DNA from: an uncultured Clostridia bacterium
Lineage (GTDB): Bacteria; Bacillota; Clostridia; Christensenellales; Borkfalkiaceae
Direction: 5' to 3'
Assembly (NCBI GenBank): GCA_947624215.1
Contig: CANQJJ010000008.1
Coordinates: 1-53,084, forward strand
DNA: 53,084 nucleotides
Shown: one piece after another, positions 24,622 through 33,504 of the stretch
How the letters are laid out: each line of letters begins with the position of its first letter
Numbering within the stretch: the stretch's first letter is position 1
The notes under the pieces: generated by a model
The model's database searches: none
Told to the model about the DNA's origin: nothing
The model's input: the letters and a program-made list of their open reading frames with translations, nothing else
Translations under genes and position numbers: made by a program

Positions 24622-25522
24622 ATTGCAGGAATTTGCCGAGGCGGTTCATCATCTGCTGTTTGTGCTCCATGAGGCTATGAACATAGCGGTTGAGCGTAAC
24701 GGTCGGATTCTTGTGCCCCAGGATCTCGGAGAGGGTCTTAACATCCATGCCGCATTCAAGGGCACGGGTAGCGAACGTGTGCCGCAGGACATGAAAACGG
24801 CGGTGCGGGATATGTAGTTTCTTTTGCAGGAGCTCGAAGGTGCGCTGATAGGAGCGGACGGGCGTGGGATCCTTCCCCCCGATGACATATGGCCCGCCGC
24901 CCTCTTTTTTCAGCCTTTTTAAGATACAGAGCAGCTGTTTGGGCAGGGGGATGAGCCGCGTGGAGCTGCCCGTCTTGGGGGCCTCGACGATCTGATAAAA
25001 GCCCGCTTCGGACCACCCGTCATGGCAGGATCTGGTAACCGAGAGAACGCCGGCCGCAAAGTCGATGTCGTCCCAAGTGAGGGCCAAGAGCTCGCCGATC
25101 CTGAGGCCCGTATAGAGGCAGAGAAGGACGCCGACGAGCTTTTTGCGGTCGCTTTTGAGGATGTACGCCTCGAGCTTTTTTTGCTCCTCGCGGGTGAAAC
25201 ATTCCACCTTCTGTTCGGGGGCGCGGGGGCGCGAAATGACGCCCGAGAACTCCCGCGCGGCGTGGCCGTAAGCAACGGCTTTTTTGAGAGAGCTTTTGAG
25301 GACAGAGACGGCGATATTGACGGTGATGGCAGAAAACGATGGTACCATGTCTGCGATGCACCGTTGCAAAACGCTTGGGGAGAGCTCGTCGAGCTCATAG
25401 TTTCCGAGAACGGGGACGAGTTTGAGGCGGCAGATGCGCTCGTATTTCTCGTAGGTCCGTTGCTTGACGGTTGGCCGCACGCAGACCGCGAGCCATTCGC
25501 CGAGCCAGTCTTGGTATTTCAT
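24620..25522 (-). CDS. Solitary tyrosine recombinase / phage-type integrase
   Basis: At 300 residues it has an SAM-like N-terminal core-binding domain (about 1-95) and a catalytic domain (about 105-300) with all expected residues: Arg141 in TGLRIGE, Lys183 in the beta-hairpin, His244 and Arg247 in HVLRHTF, His270 in LGHKN, and Tyr280 in NRYVHS. It should therefore be active for site-specific recombination. AGGAGGAAAG precedes the ATG at 25522. No excisionase, relaxase or phage gene adjoins it. It sits at the left edge of the carbohydrate island, between repeat blocks. Its Ala-Asp-Met-Val-Pro codons at 25342-25355 contain the word AGACATGGTACC. Confidence 0.93.
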   Translation of the reverse strand: MKYQDWLGEWLAVCVRPTVKQRTYEKYERICRLKLVPVLGNYELDELSPSVLQRCIADMVPSFSAITVNIAVSVLKSSLKKAVAYGHAAREFSGVISRPRAPEQKVECFTREEQKKLEAYILKSDRKKLVGVLLCLYTGLRIGELLALTWDDIDFAAGVLSVTRSCHDGWSEAGFYQIVEAPKTGSSTRLIPLPKQLLCILKRLKKEGGGPYVIGGKDPTPVRSYQRTFELLQKKLHIPHRRFHVLRHTFATRALECGMDVKTLSEILGHKNPTVTLNRYVHSLMEHKQQMMNRLGKFLQ

Positions 25523-26231
25523 ACTTTCCTCCTGAAGGATTTTCTTAAAATTGTAGAGGAAAGCGCGAAAACCCTCAACACTTTGCGGACATTTTCGGCA
25601 TGAAAAACGCTGAAAAAACCTGCGCGAAAAAAACCTGCGCGCCGTTTTGGCCACGCAGGCTTCTCGGGAAACAATACGTCACCCCCTTGCTGTCCCTGTA
25701 AGGGAAAGTGGCGCACTGCCCTTGTGCGCCGAAAGGGTTTCTCGGCTTCCCCTCTGGGGAAGCTGTCGAGCAAAGCGAGACTGATGAGGCCTCATCCGCC
25801 CCTTACGGGGCACCTTCCCCAAAAGGGAAGGCAAGAAAACCCCTCACCGCCGAAAGGGCATCGGCGGAGCTCCCCTTACAGGGGCGCCGAGGGTGCGCTT
25901 ACACGGGCTTGATCGTAGCAAGATTCTTCGCGGATGGGCAGTTCGCTCTATTCTTTCTTTATCGGCTCAGAATGACGCTCGGGTTGGGCCCCGTCGGGCA
26001 GAATGACGCGCGGGTTGGGCCTCGTCGGGCTCGCTTAGCATGGCCCCGTCGCCACCCCACCCCCCTACCCCCTCCCATGGAGGGGGCACGCTTCATGAAG
26101 CTCTATCGCGGACATGGTACCCTCAGACTCGGTCCATGTCGTGGTAAGCGTCACCCCCTTGCTGTCCCTGTAAGGGGAGCCAAGGGGGCGCTTACACGGG
26201 CTTGGTCCGCCCCCATTCCTCACGCCAAGCC
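25523..26231. repeat. Large mosaic repeat block at the left edge of the island
   Basis: About 700 bp without a gene. In order: the TGTCCCTGTAAGGGAAAG...GCGCCGAAAGGGTTTC module (25684-25741), a GGCTTCCCC stem (25743-25760), the CATCCGCCCC / CCTTCCCC palindromic module (25791-25835), a CACCGCCGAAAGGGCATCGG module (25846-25895), the ATCGTAGCAAGATTCTTCG module (25909-25985), a CCACCCCCCTACCCCCTCCC tract ending in CCATGGAGGG (26051-26092), a word copy at 26107-26123, and a partial TGTCCCTGTAAGGGGAGCC copy (26162-26205). Confidence 0.8.
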
Positions 26232-27005
26232 CTACGCAAGCAGATATCCAAGCGCGCTCCCGATATAGTCGCCCGCGCACGCGGCCTCTTTCACGCGCGT
26301 TGAAAAGCGATTTCGGGCAACGTATTCCCGCGGATCCCCTATTGTTCCGAAAATGTACCGCTCGGCGCTCCGATCGTTTTCGTCTGTTTTTACGACGGCA
26401 AACCGCGACGCAAACGCAAGAATATTGCCGCCGTCGAGAAAATTTTTGAGTTTGGGGGAGAGCAGCCACGAATCGCAACTGAAAAAGCGAGGCGCAAAGA
26501 GCTCCTTCGCACGCGCAAAGGACGCATCCGCCTCCGCCTGCGACAGCTTGCCCTCCGCGGGAATATGGACTTCACAATAGGGCGTCCGCGCAGGAAACGT
26601 GCGTCCGTTGAAAGCGATCTCACCCTCGGAAAGGCGCGGCACAAACTGCAATCTCCCGAGCCGAAAAATTTCCGTTCGGACAAGATGGGCAAGCCACCCT
26701 GTTTCACGCAGCCCGATCTCTCCCCTTTCGGCATAAAGATGCTTGCTCCAGATTGCCACATCGCGCATGGTATTCAGCCATTCCTCACGGCTCAGTCCGC
26801 AAACGCGGTATGCAAACTCGCTGCCCGCAAGAAAATGCACAAACAGAGCAAGCACTCTTCCGGGGTGATCTCCCGCATAATCGGCCTCCAAAAAAGGTGC
26901 GGCGGGAAGAGAACTTACCTCCTCTTCCGAAACGGGGATCTGTTTGACAACGGAGATATGTCGCTCGGGGAGCCCTATCTCGCGCATAAATTCTTCGCAG
27001 TTCAT
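26232..27005 (-). CDS. Acyltransferase-domain protein (NAT_N / GNAT-like, DUF5596 type)
   Basis: A 257-residue protein resembling the Clostridia family annotated as acyltransferase domain-containing (an N-terminal NAT_N helical domain and a GNAT-like C-terminal domain). Family-like blocks are TMRDVAIWSKHLYAERGEIG, then GWLAHLVRTEIFRLGRLQF, then EVHIPAEGKLS and CDSWLLSPKLKNF. The N-terminal half is mostly helical and the C-terminal half is alpha/beta. The acyl donor and acceptor are unknown. It has a poor ribosome binding site, and a terminator separates it from the upstream surface-protein gene, so its expression may depend on readthrough or on a promoter I cannot see. It may not belong to the sugar operon. 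Confidence 0.75.
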   Translation of the reverse strand: MNCEEFMREIGLPERHISVVKQIPVSEEEVSSLPAAPFLEADYAGDHPGRVLALFVHFLAGSEFAYRVCGLSREEWLNTMRDVAIWSKHLYAERGEIGLRETGWLAHLVRTEIFRLGRLQFVPRLSEGEIAFNGRTFPARTPYCEVHIPAEGKLSQAEADASFARAKELFAPRFFSCDSWLLSPKLKNFLDGGNILAFASRFAVVKTDENDRSAERYIFGTIGDPREYVARNRFSTRVKEAACAGDYIGSALGYLLA

Positions 27006-27011
27006 CTCTTT

Positions 27012-27045
27012 GAAAAATAAGGGAGGGAAATAGTCTCCCTCCCTT
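27012..27045 (-). terminator. Intrinsic terminator at the end of the island operon
   Basis: On the minus strand AAGGGAGGGA (27045-27036) pairs with TCCCTCCCTT (27028-27019), followed by ATTTTT. It lies just after the stop of the surface-protein gene at 27061. Confidence 0.9.
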
Positions 27046-27060
27046 TTCCTTGCTCTTTAT

Positions 27061-29700
27061 TTATCTTTTCTTCCTGTCAATGAACAGAATGACTGCCGCA
27101 CCGGCAATGAGAACGACTACCGCGGCGCCGACTGCCAAACCGATTATCCAATCGAGGTCATTCTTCGCGTTGTCCGTGTTGCCGGGCTTGGTCTCGCCGC
27201 CGGGGGTCGTGCCGCCGGGGGTCGTGCCGCCGGGGGTCGTGCCACCGGGAGTCGTGCCGCCGGGGGTCGTTCCGCCGGGAGTCTCGCCGCCGGGCGTTGT
27301 GGCGCTCTTCGTTGAGACCTTAAAGGAGATCGTTTCGGAAGCGAAGGCGGTCTCCGACGCCTTGATGCGGACATAGAGCGTGTATTCGGTCCCCGCCTTG
27401 AGGTTGCCCCACGTGCCCATGTTGTCCATCCACTTGCCATCCTCGCCGAGCCTGAACTGATAGCCCGCAAAGGAATTCGTGCGGATGATACTCTCGGTGA
27501 TCGTGGAGAAGGTGATCATGTCTTCGGTGAGCGTTGTGACGGGAAGCACAAGTTCGGTGGTCGCCGAGCTGCCGTCTGCCTTACGGATATACAGCTTCAT
27601 GCCGGGGGTGACGGCGGAGCCGCTTGCAAACACGGTTTGGAAATCCTTGTCGGTCGCCACTTCGTAGGTCGCTTCGTAGGTCGCCTTGCCGTTGAGATAA
27701 TCGACCTTGACGACGTCGCCGTTGGGGGAGGATACTTTTTCGGCGGTGCGGGCAAACTCCAGCGTATTGACGGTGGCCGTCTTTACAAGCGACCCTTCCG
27801 TCACATTCTGGACGTCGAAGTAGAGCATGATGTTGTTATTTTTCCCGTTGTTTGCAAAGCCCGACGGGGCAGCATCCAGCCAGAGATCGTATGTGCCTGC
27901 GGGGAGCAATTTGTGCGCCATCTGCAAAGTTTCGGGATCGCCGAAAGCATTCGCGCCCCAAACGCCGAGCGCCGTTGCATGGCTCAACGTGATGTTGAGG
28001 TGAAGATAGCGGTCGAAAGAGTACCAATTCTCCACGGGAATGGAGATGTAGTTGTCGTAGCCGCCGTTCTTGGCGTCGAACTTGACTTCGATCTTCCCAT
28101 CTTTTGCTTCGACAACGGTATCTGTAAGCGGCGCCTTGATCTCGCCCGTGAGAATGGAAGCGCCCTCGCCGTCGTGGAAGATGACGGTGTCGACGACGAT
28201 ATGGCTTTGCACGGGATCCTCGGCTACTGTTGCTGCCGCCTCTTTGGCCTGTAAGTAAAAGCGCAGAGGGAAATCCCCCGCCTTCTCTTTCGTCATATCC
28301 AGGTCAACGAAATAATGGCCGGGCGCATATTCCTCGCGCTGCGAACCCGTGATCAAAGCCCAATCGTATCCTACGCCGAGCGTGATCGCGGCATCCGTAT
28401 AGAATCCCACGGTGAGCGTCGGGTAAAGTTCGGGATCGAAATCCGCGATCGCGACATGGAACTGCAGCTCTGTCTCGGCCGTGTTTGCGGGATCATAAGC
28501 AACGGTTGCGCCCGTGTAGCCGTCGACCGTGCCGCTCGGCTCCAACGTGACCTGCGTGTTCCAAGTCACCCAATCGCCCACTTTAAGGTCGGGGACATAT
28601 TCGGGGTCGTTGATGAAGACGGGAGCCGACGCGCCGCCGAATGCCATCCCTGCGATATCGAGCTCCGCCGCGGATGCGCCCGCTTCGGGCGTCGTCACGA
28701 ACACGAGTTTGGAGATCGCGCCTTGATGGTCCTTAAAATAGGTGTTGAGATCGATGGATACTACAAAATATCCCTCCGTACCGGACTTGACGCGGGTCGC
28801 ATTCCAAGCAGCCGGATCTTCGCCGAGAATGTCATTCGTAAACAGATTGGCGTCGGCCTCGGCCGGCTCCTCGATGTGCCCCATGACTGCGGAGAGCCCC
28901 GTCCACTTGAGTTTGAGGTGGAGATGGGTCCATGCGGTCGGCCAAGCGGCGATCGCCTCGGTGAACGGAATTTCGATCGTAGCGGGCTTGCTCGCATCGG
29001 TGATCGTGATCTTGCCCGCGCCGTTATCGACGGCGTCCGCATACTGAGCGTCCGTCTCGGGAAGTTTTGCGAGCGTGTTGGCCGAGAACGTCGCGTTCGT
29101 CGCCGTCCAATCGGAATATGCCTTGAATTCGGCGTCGGGCGTTTCGACGGGCGCGGTGTACGGCGTCTTTTGGTAGCTGACCCCGTCGACGGTGAGTTCC
29201 TCGACGGTGACAGTCTTGACGATATCCGTCGTCACGCCGCTGTCAAAATAGAAGCCGAGATACAGCTCCGTTGCCTCACCAAGTCCCGAAAGAGTACCGG
29301 TCTTCTCGTATAGGGTGTTTGCCGTCATGGAATCGTTCTCTACGAGTTTTCCGTAAGCCGCATCCCAGTCGCCCTCTGCATTACATGCCCAGATCTGCAG
29401 AGCCATATCCGCGTCGGGCTTCAATTTGACCGAAACGGTCGAAGAGGACGAAGCCCCCGTGACATGAACAAGCAAGCGGTTATATTCGACAGCCGTCCAC
29501 TGATAGGAAATCTGCGTCTTGTTCTCCGCCTCAGTCGCAGAAGTTCCGTTGACGGAATACTTCGTGCCGCTCCACGCCTCGTAGAACGCGCCGACTGTAG
29601 GCGTCGTGGCAGCATGCGCAACAAGCAGGGAGCCGCCCGCTGTCGCCGTACAGAGCATCGCCAAAGTGAGCGCGCCCATAAGTAGTTTCTTACCCTTCAT
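27061..29700 (-). CDS. Secreted surface protein with Pro-Gly-Thr linker and C-terminal TM anchor
   Basis: An 879-residue extracellular protein of unknown family. It has a Sec signal peptide (cleavage likely after VAHA at residue 30) and a long beta-rich ectodomain made of several sandwich-like units with repeated phrases such as IEIPFTEAIAAW, ISIPVENWYSFDRYLHLNIT and VKTATVNTLEFART. A Pro-Gly-Gly-Thr-Thr linker (about 800-835) precedes a transmembrane helix (about 852-874) and a DRKKR stop-transfer tail. No LPXTG motif is seen, so the helix is the anchor. It is the last gene of the island operon, after a strong hairpin. A role in glycan capture on the cell surface is an inference from context. 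AGGAGGAAAT precedes the ATG. Confidence 0.85.
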   Translation of the reverse strand: MKGKKLLMGALTLAMLCTATAGGSLLVAHAATTPTVGAFYEAWSGTKYSVNGTSATEAENKTQISYQWTAVEYNRLLVHVTGASSSSTVSVKLKPDADMALQIWACNAEGDWDAAYGKLVENDSMTANTLYEKTGTLSGLGEATELYLGFYFDSGVTTDIVKTVTVEELTVDGVSYQKTPYTAPVETPDAEFKAYSDWTATNATFSANTLAKLPETDAQYADAVDNGAGKITITDASKPATIEIPFTEAIAAWPTAWTHLHLKLKWTGLSAVMGHIEEPAEADANLFTNDILGEDPAAWNATRVKSGTEGYFVVSIDLNTYFKDHQGAISKLVFVTTPEAGASAAELDIAGMAFGGASAPVFINDPEYVPDLKVGDWVTWNTQVTLEPSGTVDGYTGATVAYDPANTAETELQFHVAIADFDPELYPTLTVGFYTDAAITLGVGYDWALITGSQREEYAPGHYFVDLDMTKEKAGDFPLRFYLQAKEAAATVAEDPVQSHIVVDTVIFHDGEGASILTGEIKAPLTDTVVEAKDGKIEVKFDAKNGGYDNYISIPVENWYSFDRYLHLNITLSHATALGVWGANAFGDPETLQMAHKLLPAGTYDLWLDAAPSGFANNGKNNNIMLYFDVQNVTEGSLVKTATVNTLEFARTAEKVSSPNGDVVKVDYLNGKATYEATYEVATDKDFQTVFASGSAVTPGMKLYIRKADGSSATTELVLPVTTLTEDMITFSTITESIIRTNSFAGYQFRLGEDGKWMDNMGTWGNLKAGTEYTLYVRIKASETAFASETISFKVSTKSATTPGGETPGGTTPGGTTPGGTTPGGTTPGGTTPGGETKPGNTDNAKNDLDWIIGLAVGAAVVVLIAGAAVILFIDRKKR
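27190..27300 (-). repeat. 15-bp tandem repeat coding a Pro-Gly-Gly-Thr-Thr linker
   Basis: About seven in-frame 15-bp units, each near CCGGGGGTCGTGCCG on the plus strand, encode Pro-Gly-Gly-Thr-Thr with Glu-Thr at both ends. Several units are identical, so copy number may vary by slippage and change linker length. Confidence 0.9.
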
Positions 29701-29768
29701 AATTTCCTCCTGATTTTCATATTTCACGGTGTTTCGCCGTTTATGCCGTTGGATCTCTCCCTCCTATT

Positions 29769-29809
29769 GCCTATCCGGGGGCAGGACGTCCCTGCTTGCC
29801 CGGATAGGC
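29769..29809. other. Strong intercistronic hairpin without a T tract
   Basis: GCCTATCCGGG (29769-29779) pairs perfectly with CCCGGATAGGC (29799-29809), and an inner stem GCAGG / CCTGC (29781-29785 with 29791-29795) extends it. No T run follows on either strand. It sits between the lipoprotein and surface-protein genes, which suggests an RNA-processing or mRNA-stability element rather than a terminator. Confidence 0.75.
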
Positions 29810-29829
29810 TCAGGGGGGGAATGAAGTGT

Positions 29830-31539
29830 TTATTTTGTGATGAGATCGATGGACAAGAAGTAGAGCGCGCGGGTGCCGTCGTATTGGTGCTGCGCTTTCT
29901 GCGCGCAGGGATCGGGGCAGTGCGGATAGAAGATGAGCGAGGTTATCGTATAGTCCTCGAACTTACTGTTGTCCGTAAGGTGCATCTTGGAGAAGTCGTA
30001 GCCGATCGTGTAGATCTTGGCCGCCTCATCGTAGGAGATGGTCTCCACGATGCCCTCGAGATTCTCCCCGCCGAGGACGCCGTTCGGGCCCGACAAGACA
30101 GAGTCGCTGCCGTCGAACAGGGTCGCCGAACCGCGAAGGATGAACTGGCCGGGATTTTGGCCCTCGCTGTGGGACGTGGCGTTGTTGACAATGCCGATGC
30201 CGAGGTGCGTGAGCCCATCGGGCGCGTAGACCTTGATTTGCATCCCCGTCACGTTCGCACCGTTCTTCACGCCGACGGAGATGTTCAGCCAGCTCTCGTT
30301 GAACATCATCTCGAGCTTTGCATTGCCGCCGTTTGCCGCGCGCGGAATGGTGATGTCGCTCGAATTGGAGACCCAATTGTCCGAGACGAAAGCCTCCGTC
30401 TTTGCCGTGCGGATGAAGGTAACGCCCTCGATCCCGAGCTCGTCTCCGCCCGTGAGCGTGACGACGACCGCCGTCACCGTCCCGTTCTTGACATACTGCG
30501 TTTTGAGATCGTCGTTGTCCGAATCGGGCATCACGTTCTCATAGTCGTATTCGAAGGACTCGTCCCCGCCCGTGAGCGTGACTTGCGTCGCTTTGGAGAC
30601 CGCGCTCGCCGCCCCGGGGAGGGTGTATTGCACGGCGATCTCCGCCTTGGCGCCCGCGGTCCCATTCAGCGCAACCTGCAACTTCGCATAGTCCGCGCTG
30701 TATTTCTCGACGGGGATATAGAGGGAGCCGCTGCCCGACGCGGTGAGCTTCCCCTCCCCTTTCGTGAGGGTGACGCCACTGTCTGCCGTCGCTTCGGAAA
30801 GATCGGCGATCGGCTTGACATACCTGTCTTCGAGGGCGGGGTCGCCGTCGGGCAAAAATTCAAAGTTGACAATATCCAGCGCACCCGAGGCGTCGGTCAC
30901 GGGCGCATACGAAGGCAGGGAGTCGATGAAGATGACAAAGCCGAGAATGGTCTTATCCTTGACCGATTGCCCCTGCACCGCGGTATAGTTCTTGTCGGTG
31001 ATGAGAGATTCGCCCATCTCGAAGATCGCATACTGCTCGCCTTCCGTCAGCTCCTGCAAATGCACGGTGACGGGAGCGTAGCCGAGATCGTATGCCTCAT
31101 AATACACCGCCTGTATGGCAAGGCGCTCCGCGCCGCTGCAATTCAGCGTGATCTTGACGTTTCCATACGCGGGAGAATAGTTTTCCACCGCGGCATAGAC
31201 GTATGCGAAGTTGGTCACATCCTGATAGCTGATGTGAACGGGCGAAGTCCCTTCGATCTTATAGGTGCTCTCCGCCTTGAACGCCGTGTAGGAAGAGATC
31301 GCTGCGGCGCCGCCCGAGGGCGCAGACGGTTTTTCTGCGGGCTTTTCGGGATAGACGGCCTGCGGAGGCGTTGCGGGCATTTCGATGTCGGGGCGCTCGA
31401 TCACGTCCTTGTAGCCGCCGTCGCCCGTGCCGCCGCCCGTACCGCCATCGCCCGTGCCGCCGCCAAAGTCGCACGCGGCCGCCACAAAAAGCAGCGCGGG
31501 AACGGTGAAAAGTGCCATGAATTTCTTCAAACCTTTCAT
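29830..31539 (-). CDS. Island lipoprotein of unknown family
   Basis: A 569-residue lipoprotein: lipobox AAAC with Cys23, then a glycine-rich GGGTGDGGTGGG linker and a Pro-rich stretch to about residue 75. The rest is beta-rich, with motifs similar to those of the neighbouring 879-residue protein (IEGVTFIRTAKTEAF compared with VNTLEFARTAEK). The two may therefore share sandwich-type domains, possibly carbohydrate-binding. There are few helices, no catalytic signature I recognise, and no second membrane helix. It follows the two permease genes in the same operon. I infer a surface role in glycan binding; its exact family is unknown. Confidence 0.8.
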   Translation of the reverse strand: MKGLKKFMALFTVPALLFVAAACDFGGGTGDGGTGGGTGDGGYKDVIERPDIEMPATPPQAVYPEKPAEKPSAPSGGAAAISSYTAFKAESTYKIEGTSPVHISYQDVTNFAYVYAAVENYSPAYGNVKITLNCSGAERLAIQAVYYEAYDLGYAPVTVHLQELTEGEQYAIFEMGESLITDKNYTAVQGQSVKDKTILGFVIFIDSLPSYAPVTDASGALDIVNFEFLPDGDPALEDRYVKPIADLSEATADSGVTLTKGEGKLTASGSGSLYIPVEKYSADYAKLQVALNGTAGAKAEIAVQYTLPGAASAVSKATQVTLTGGDESFEYDYENVMPDSDNDDLKTQYVKNGTVTAVVVTLTGGDELGIEGVTFIRTAKTEAFVSDNWVSNSSDITIPRAANGGNAKLEMMFNESWLNISVGVKNGANVTGMQIKVYAPDGLTHLGIGIVNNATSHSEGQNPGQFILRGSATLFDGSDSVLSGPNGVLGGENLEGIVETISYDEAAKIYTIGYDFSKMHLTDNSKFEDYTITSLIFYPHCPDPCAQKAQHQYDGTRALYFLSIDLITK

Positions 31540-31567
31540 AATATATCTCCTTATTTTATTGGGGGGA

Positions 31568-32491
31568 TCATTCCTTGACCGATCCGAGCACGAGCCCCTT
31601 GATAAAGAACTTCTGCGCGAACGGATAGAGCGGTATCACGGGCAGGATCGCGATGAAGATCTGCGCGGATTCCAGCGTCTTCGTGGGGATCTGCGCCAGA
31701 AGCGCCGCATCGCCGGGGTTGGCCACGAGTTGCTGGCGGAGGATGTTCGCCTCGTTGATCATGTTGTAGATGTACGTCTGCAACGGGAAATTATCCGGCG
31801 ACATGTAGATAAGACCGTCGAACCAGTTGTTCCAATGCTGGACGCCTGTAAAGAGGATGACCGTTGCAAGCGCGGGAAGAGACACGGGAAGCACGATCTG
31901 AAAGAGAATGCGGTAGTGCCCCGCCCCGTCCAACGTTGCCGCCTCTGTCAGGTCCTTGGGGATCTGACGGAAAAAGTTGATGAGAAGCACCATGTTCCAT
32001 GCGTTCATTGCCGTGGGGAGAATGAGCGCGAGGATGTTATCGCTGAGGCCGAGTTTGGTGATGACGATGTACGTCGGGACAAGGCCGCCCGAGAAGAACA
32101 TCGTGATGATGAAGAGAACGGTGTAGAACATTCTGCCGCGGAAGGCGTCGTTCCCCTTCGAGAGCGGATACGCCCCCAACGTGATGACGCCTACCGAGAC
32201 CACCGTGCCGAGAACGACGCGCAGAGCGCTCATGCCGAACGCACGGAAGAACGCTATCTTGGTGACGAGCACCTTGTAGGCATTCATCGTGAATCCGACG
32301 GGCAACAGGCCCACCTTGCCCGCATTGACCGCCTCGTCGCTCGAAAGGCTGGTCGCGAGAAGGTTCAAAAAGGGCGCAAGGCACAGAAGCGCAAACAGGA
32401 CGAGCAAAGTTGTGTTGATGATGAGGAACGCACGGCGCGGCCCGGAGATCTTCATGCGCATCGGGCGCTTTTTTTCATTGACGTTTTCCAT
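31568..32491 (-). CDS. Carbohydrate ABC transporter permease (LplC/YtcP type)
   Basis: A 307-residue inner-membrane permease of the CUT1 binding-protein-dependent class, with six predicted helices. The EAA loop, EAATLDGAGHYRILFQIVLP (about 185-204), is the contact point for the transport ATPase. The C-terminus KFFIKGLVLGSVKE is typical of the LplC/YtcP/AraQ-like group that imports complex oligosaccharides. It pairs with the LplB-type permease nine bases upstream. No ATPase gene is present in the island; such importers usually share a genome-wide MsmX-type ATPase. Confidence 0.95.
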   Translation of the reverse strand: MENVNEKKRPMRMKISGPRRAFLIINTTLLVLFALLCLAPFLNLLATSLSSDEAVNAGKVGLLPVGFTMNAYKVLVTKIAFFRAFGMSALRVVLGTVVSVGVITLGAYPLSKGNDAFRGRMFYTVLFIITMFFSGGLVPTYIVITKLGLSDNILALILPTAMNAWNMVLLINFFRQIPKDLTEAATLDGAGHYRILFQIVLPVSLPALATVILFTGVQHWNNWFDGLIYMSPDNFPLQTYIYNMINEANILRQQLVANPGDAALLAQIPTKTLESAQIFIAILPVIPLYPFAQKFFIKGLVLGSVKE

Positions 32492-32500
32492 GTCGCCCCC

Positions 32501-33475
32501 TCAGAAGATTTTGTAGCCCTTGGTTTTGTAGGCGATGAAATAGCTGGTCGAGAAGAACACGGCGCTGATGACCGACTTGAAGAAGCCGATCGCGGTACCG
32601 ATGGAGTATTGGCCGACCTGCAAAAGACCGATACGGTATGCCATCGTATCGAGAATATCGCCAGTTTCGTAAACCGAGGGATTGTACATGACGAGGATCT
32701 GATCGAACCCGGCGTTCATGATGTTGCCGATGTTGAGGATACTCATGAGAACGACCATGCTCATGATCCCGGGGAGCGTGATGTGAAGCACGAGCTGCGT
32801 GTGGTTGGCGCCGTCGATCTTCGCCGCCTCATAGAGCGCCGGATCGATGTTGGTGATCGCCGCCAAAAACACGACGATCTGATAGCCGATCGTCTTCCAG
32901 ACGTCCGTCGCGACGATGATGATGCGGAACCAACGGTTGGAGGTGATGAAATACACGGGATCGATCCCCATCATCTCCAAAAAGTAGTTGATCGCGCCCG
33001 AATAGGAAAACAGATCGACCATGATGTTGCCGAGCAGCGCCCAAGAGAGGAAATAGGGCAAGAAGAGCACCGTCTGCACCGTCTTTTTGATGAAACGCAG
33101 CCGGATCTCATTGATGAGGAGCGCCAGCAAAATGGAGAGCGTCGATGTGAACACGATCTTCCAGAACGCGATGATGAACGTGTTGCGCGTCGCCTGCCAG
33201 AAGTCGGGGCGGTTGAAGAGATTGCTAAAATTCTTGAACCCCACCCACGGCGATCCGAAAAAGCCCTGCGCGACGTTGTATTTTTCGAATGCCATCACGA
33301 CGCCGATCATGGGGACGACCATGAAGATAATGACCAAGACCACACCGGGGAAGAGCATGGAATGCAGAATGAGCTGCTCTTTGAGATTGATCTTTTTGCG
33401 CTTGGCTCTTTGACCTTGTTCTTCGGGCAGAGGAGCGGTCTCTTCCGTTTCGGCTTTCTCGATGATTTCTTCCAT
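32501..33475 (-). CDS. Carbohydrate ABC transporter permease (LplB/YteP type)
   Basis: A 324-residue permease with an acidic, Gln/Glu-rich cytoplasmic N-terminus (about 1-35) and six helices. The EAA loop EAAKIDGANHTQLVLHITLP (about 215-234) and the C-terminal GFFKSVISAVFFSTSYFIAYK match the LplB/YteP group. It forms the channel heterodimer with the LplC-type permease downstream. The frame is open to 33508, but AGGAGGT lies five bases before the ATG at 33475, so I start there. Confidence 0.95.
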   Translation of the reverse strand: MEEIIEKAETEETAPLPEEQGQRAKRKKINLKEQLILHSMLFPGVVLVIIFMVVPMIGVVMAFEKYNVAQGFFGSPWVGFKNFSNLFNRPDFWQATRNTFIIAFWKIVFTSTLSILLALLINEIRLRFIKKTVQTVLFLPYFLSWALLGNIMVDLFSYSGAINYFLEMMGIDPVYFITSNRWFRIIIVATDVWKTIGYQIVVFLAAITNIDPALYEAAKIDGANHTQLVLHITLPGIMSMVVLMSILNIGNIMNAGFDQILVMYNPSVYETGDILDTMAYRIGLLQVGQYSIGTAIGFFKSVISAVFFSTSYFIAYKTKGYKIF

Positions 33476-33504
33476 AAATACCTCCTCGCGTTTTTTGGGC
33501 AACA

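Noticed and set aside
24620-26231. A prophage or integrative conjugative element around the recombinase
   Set aside because: No structural, replication, excision or conjugation genes are visible on either side.
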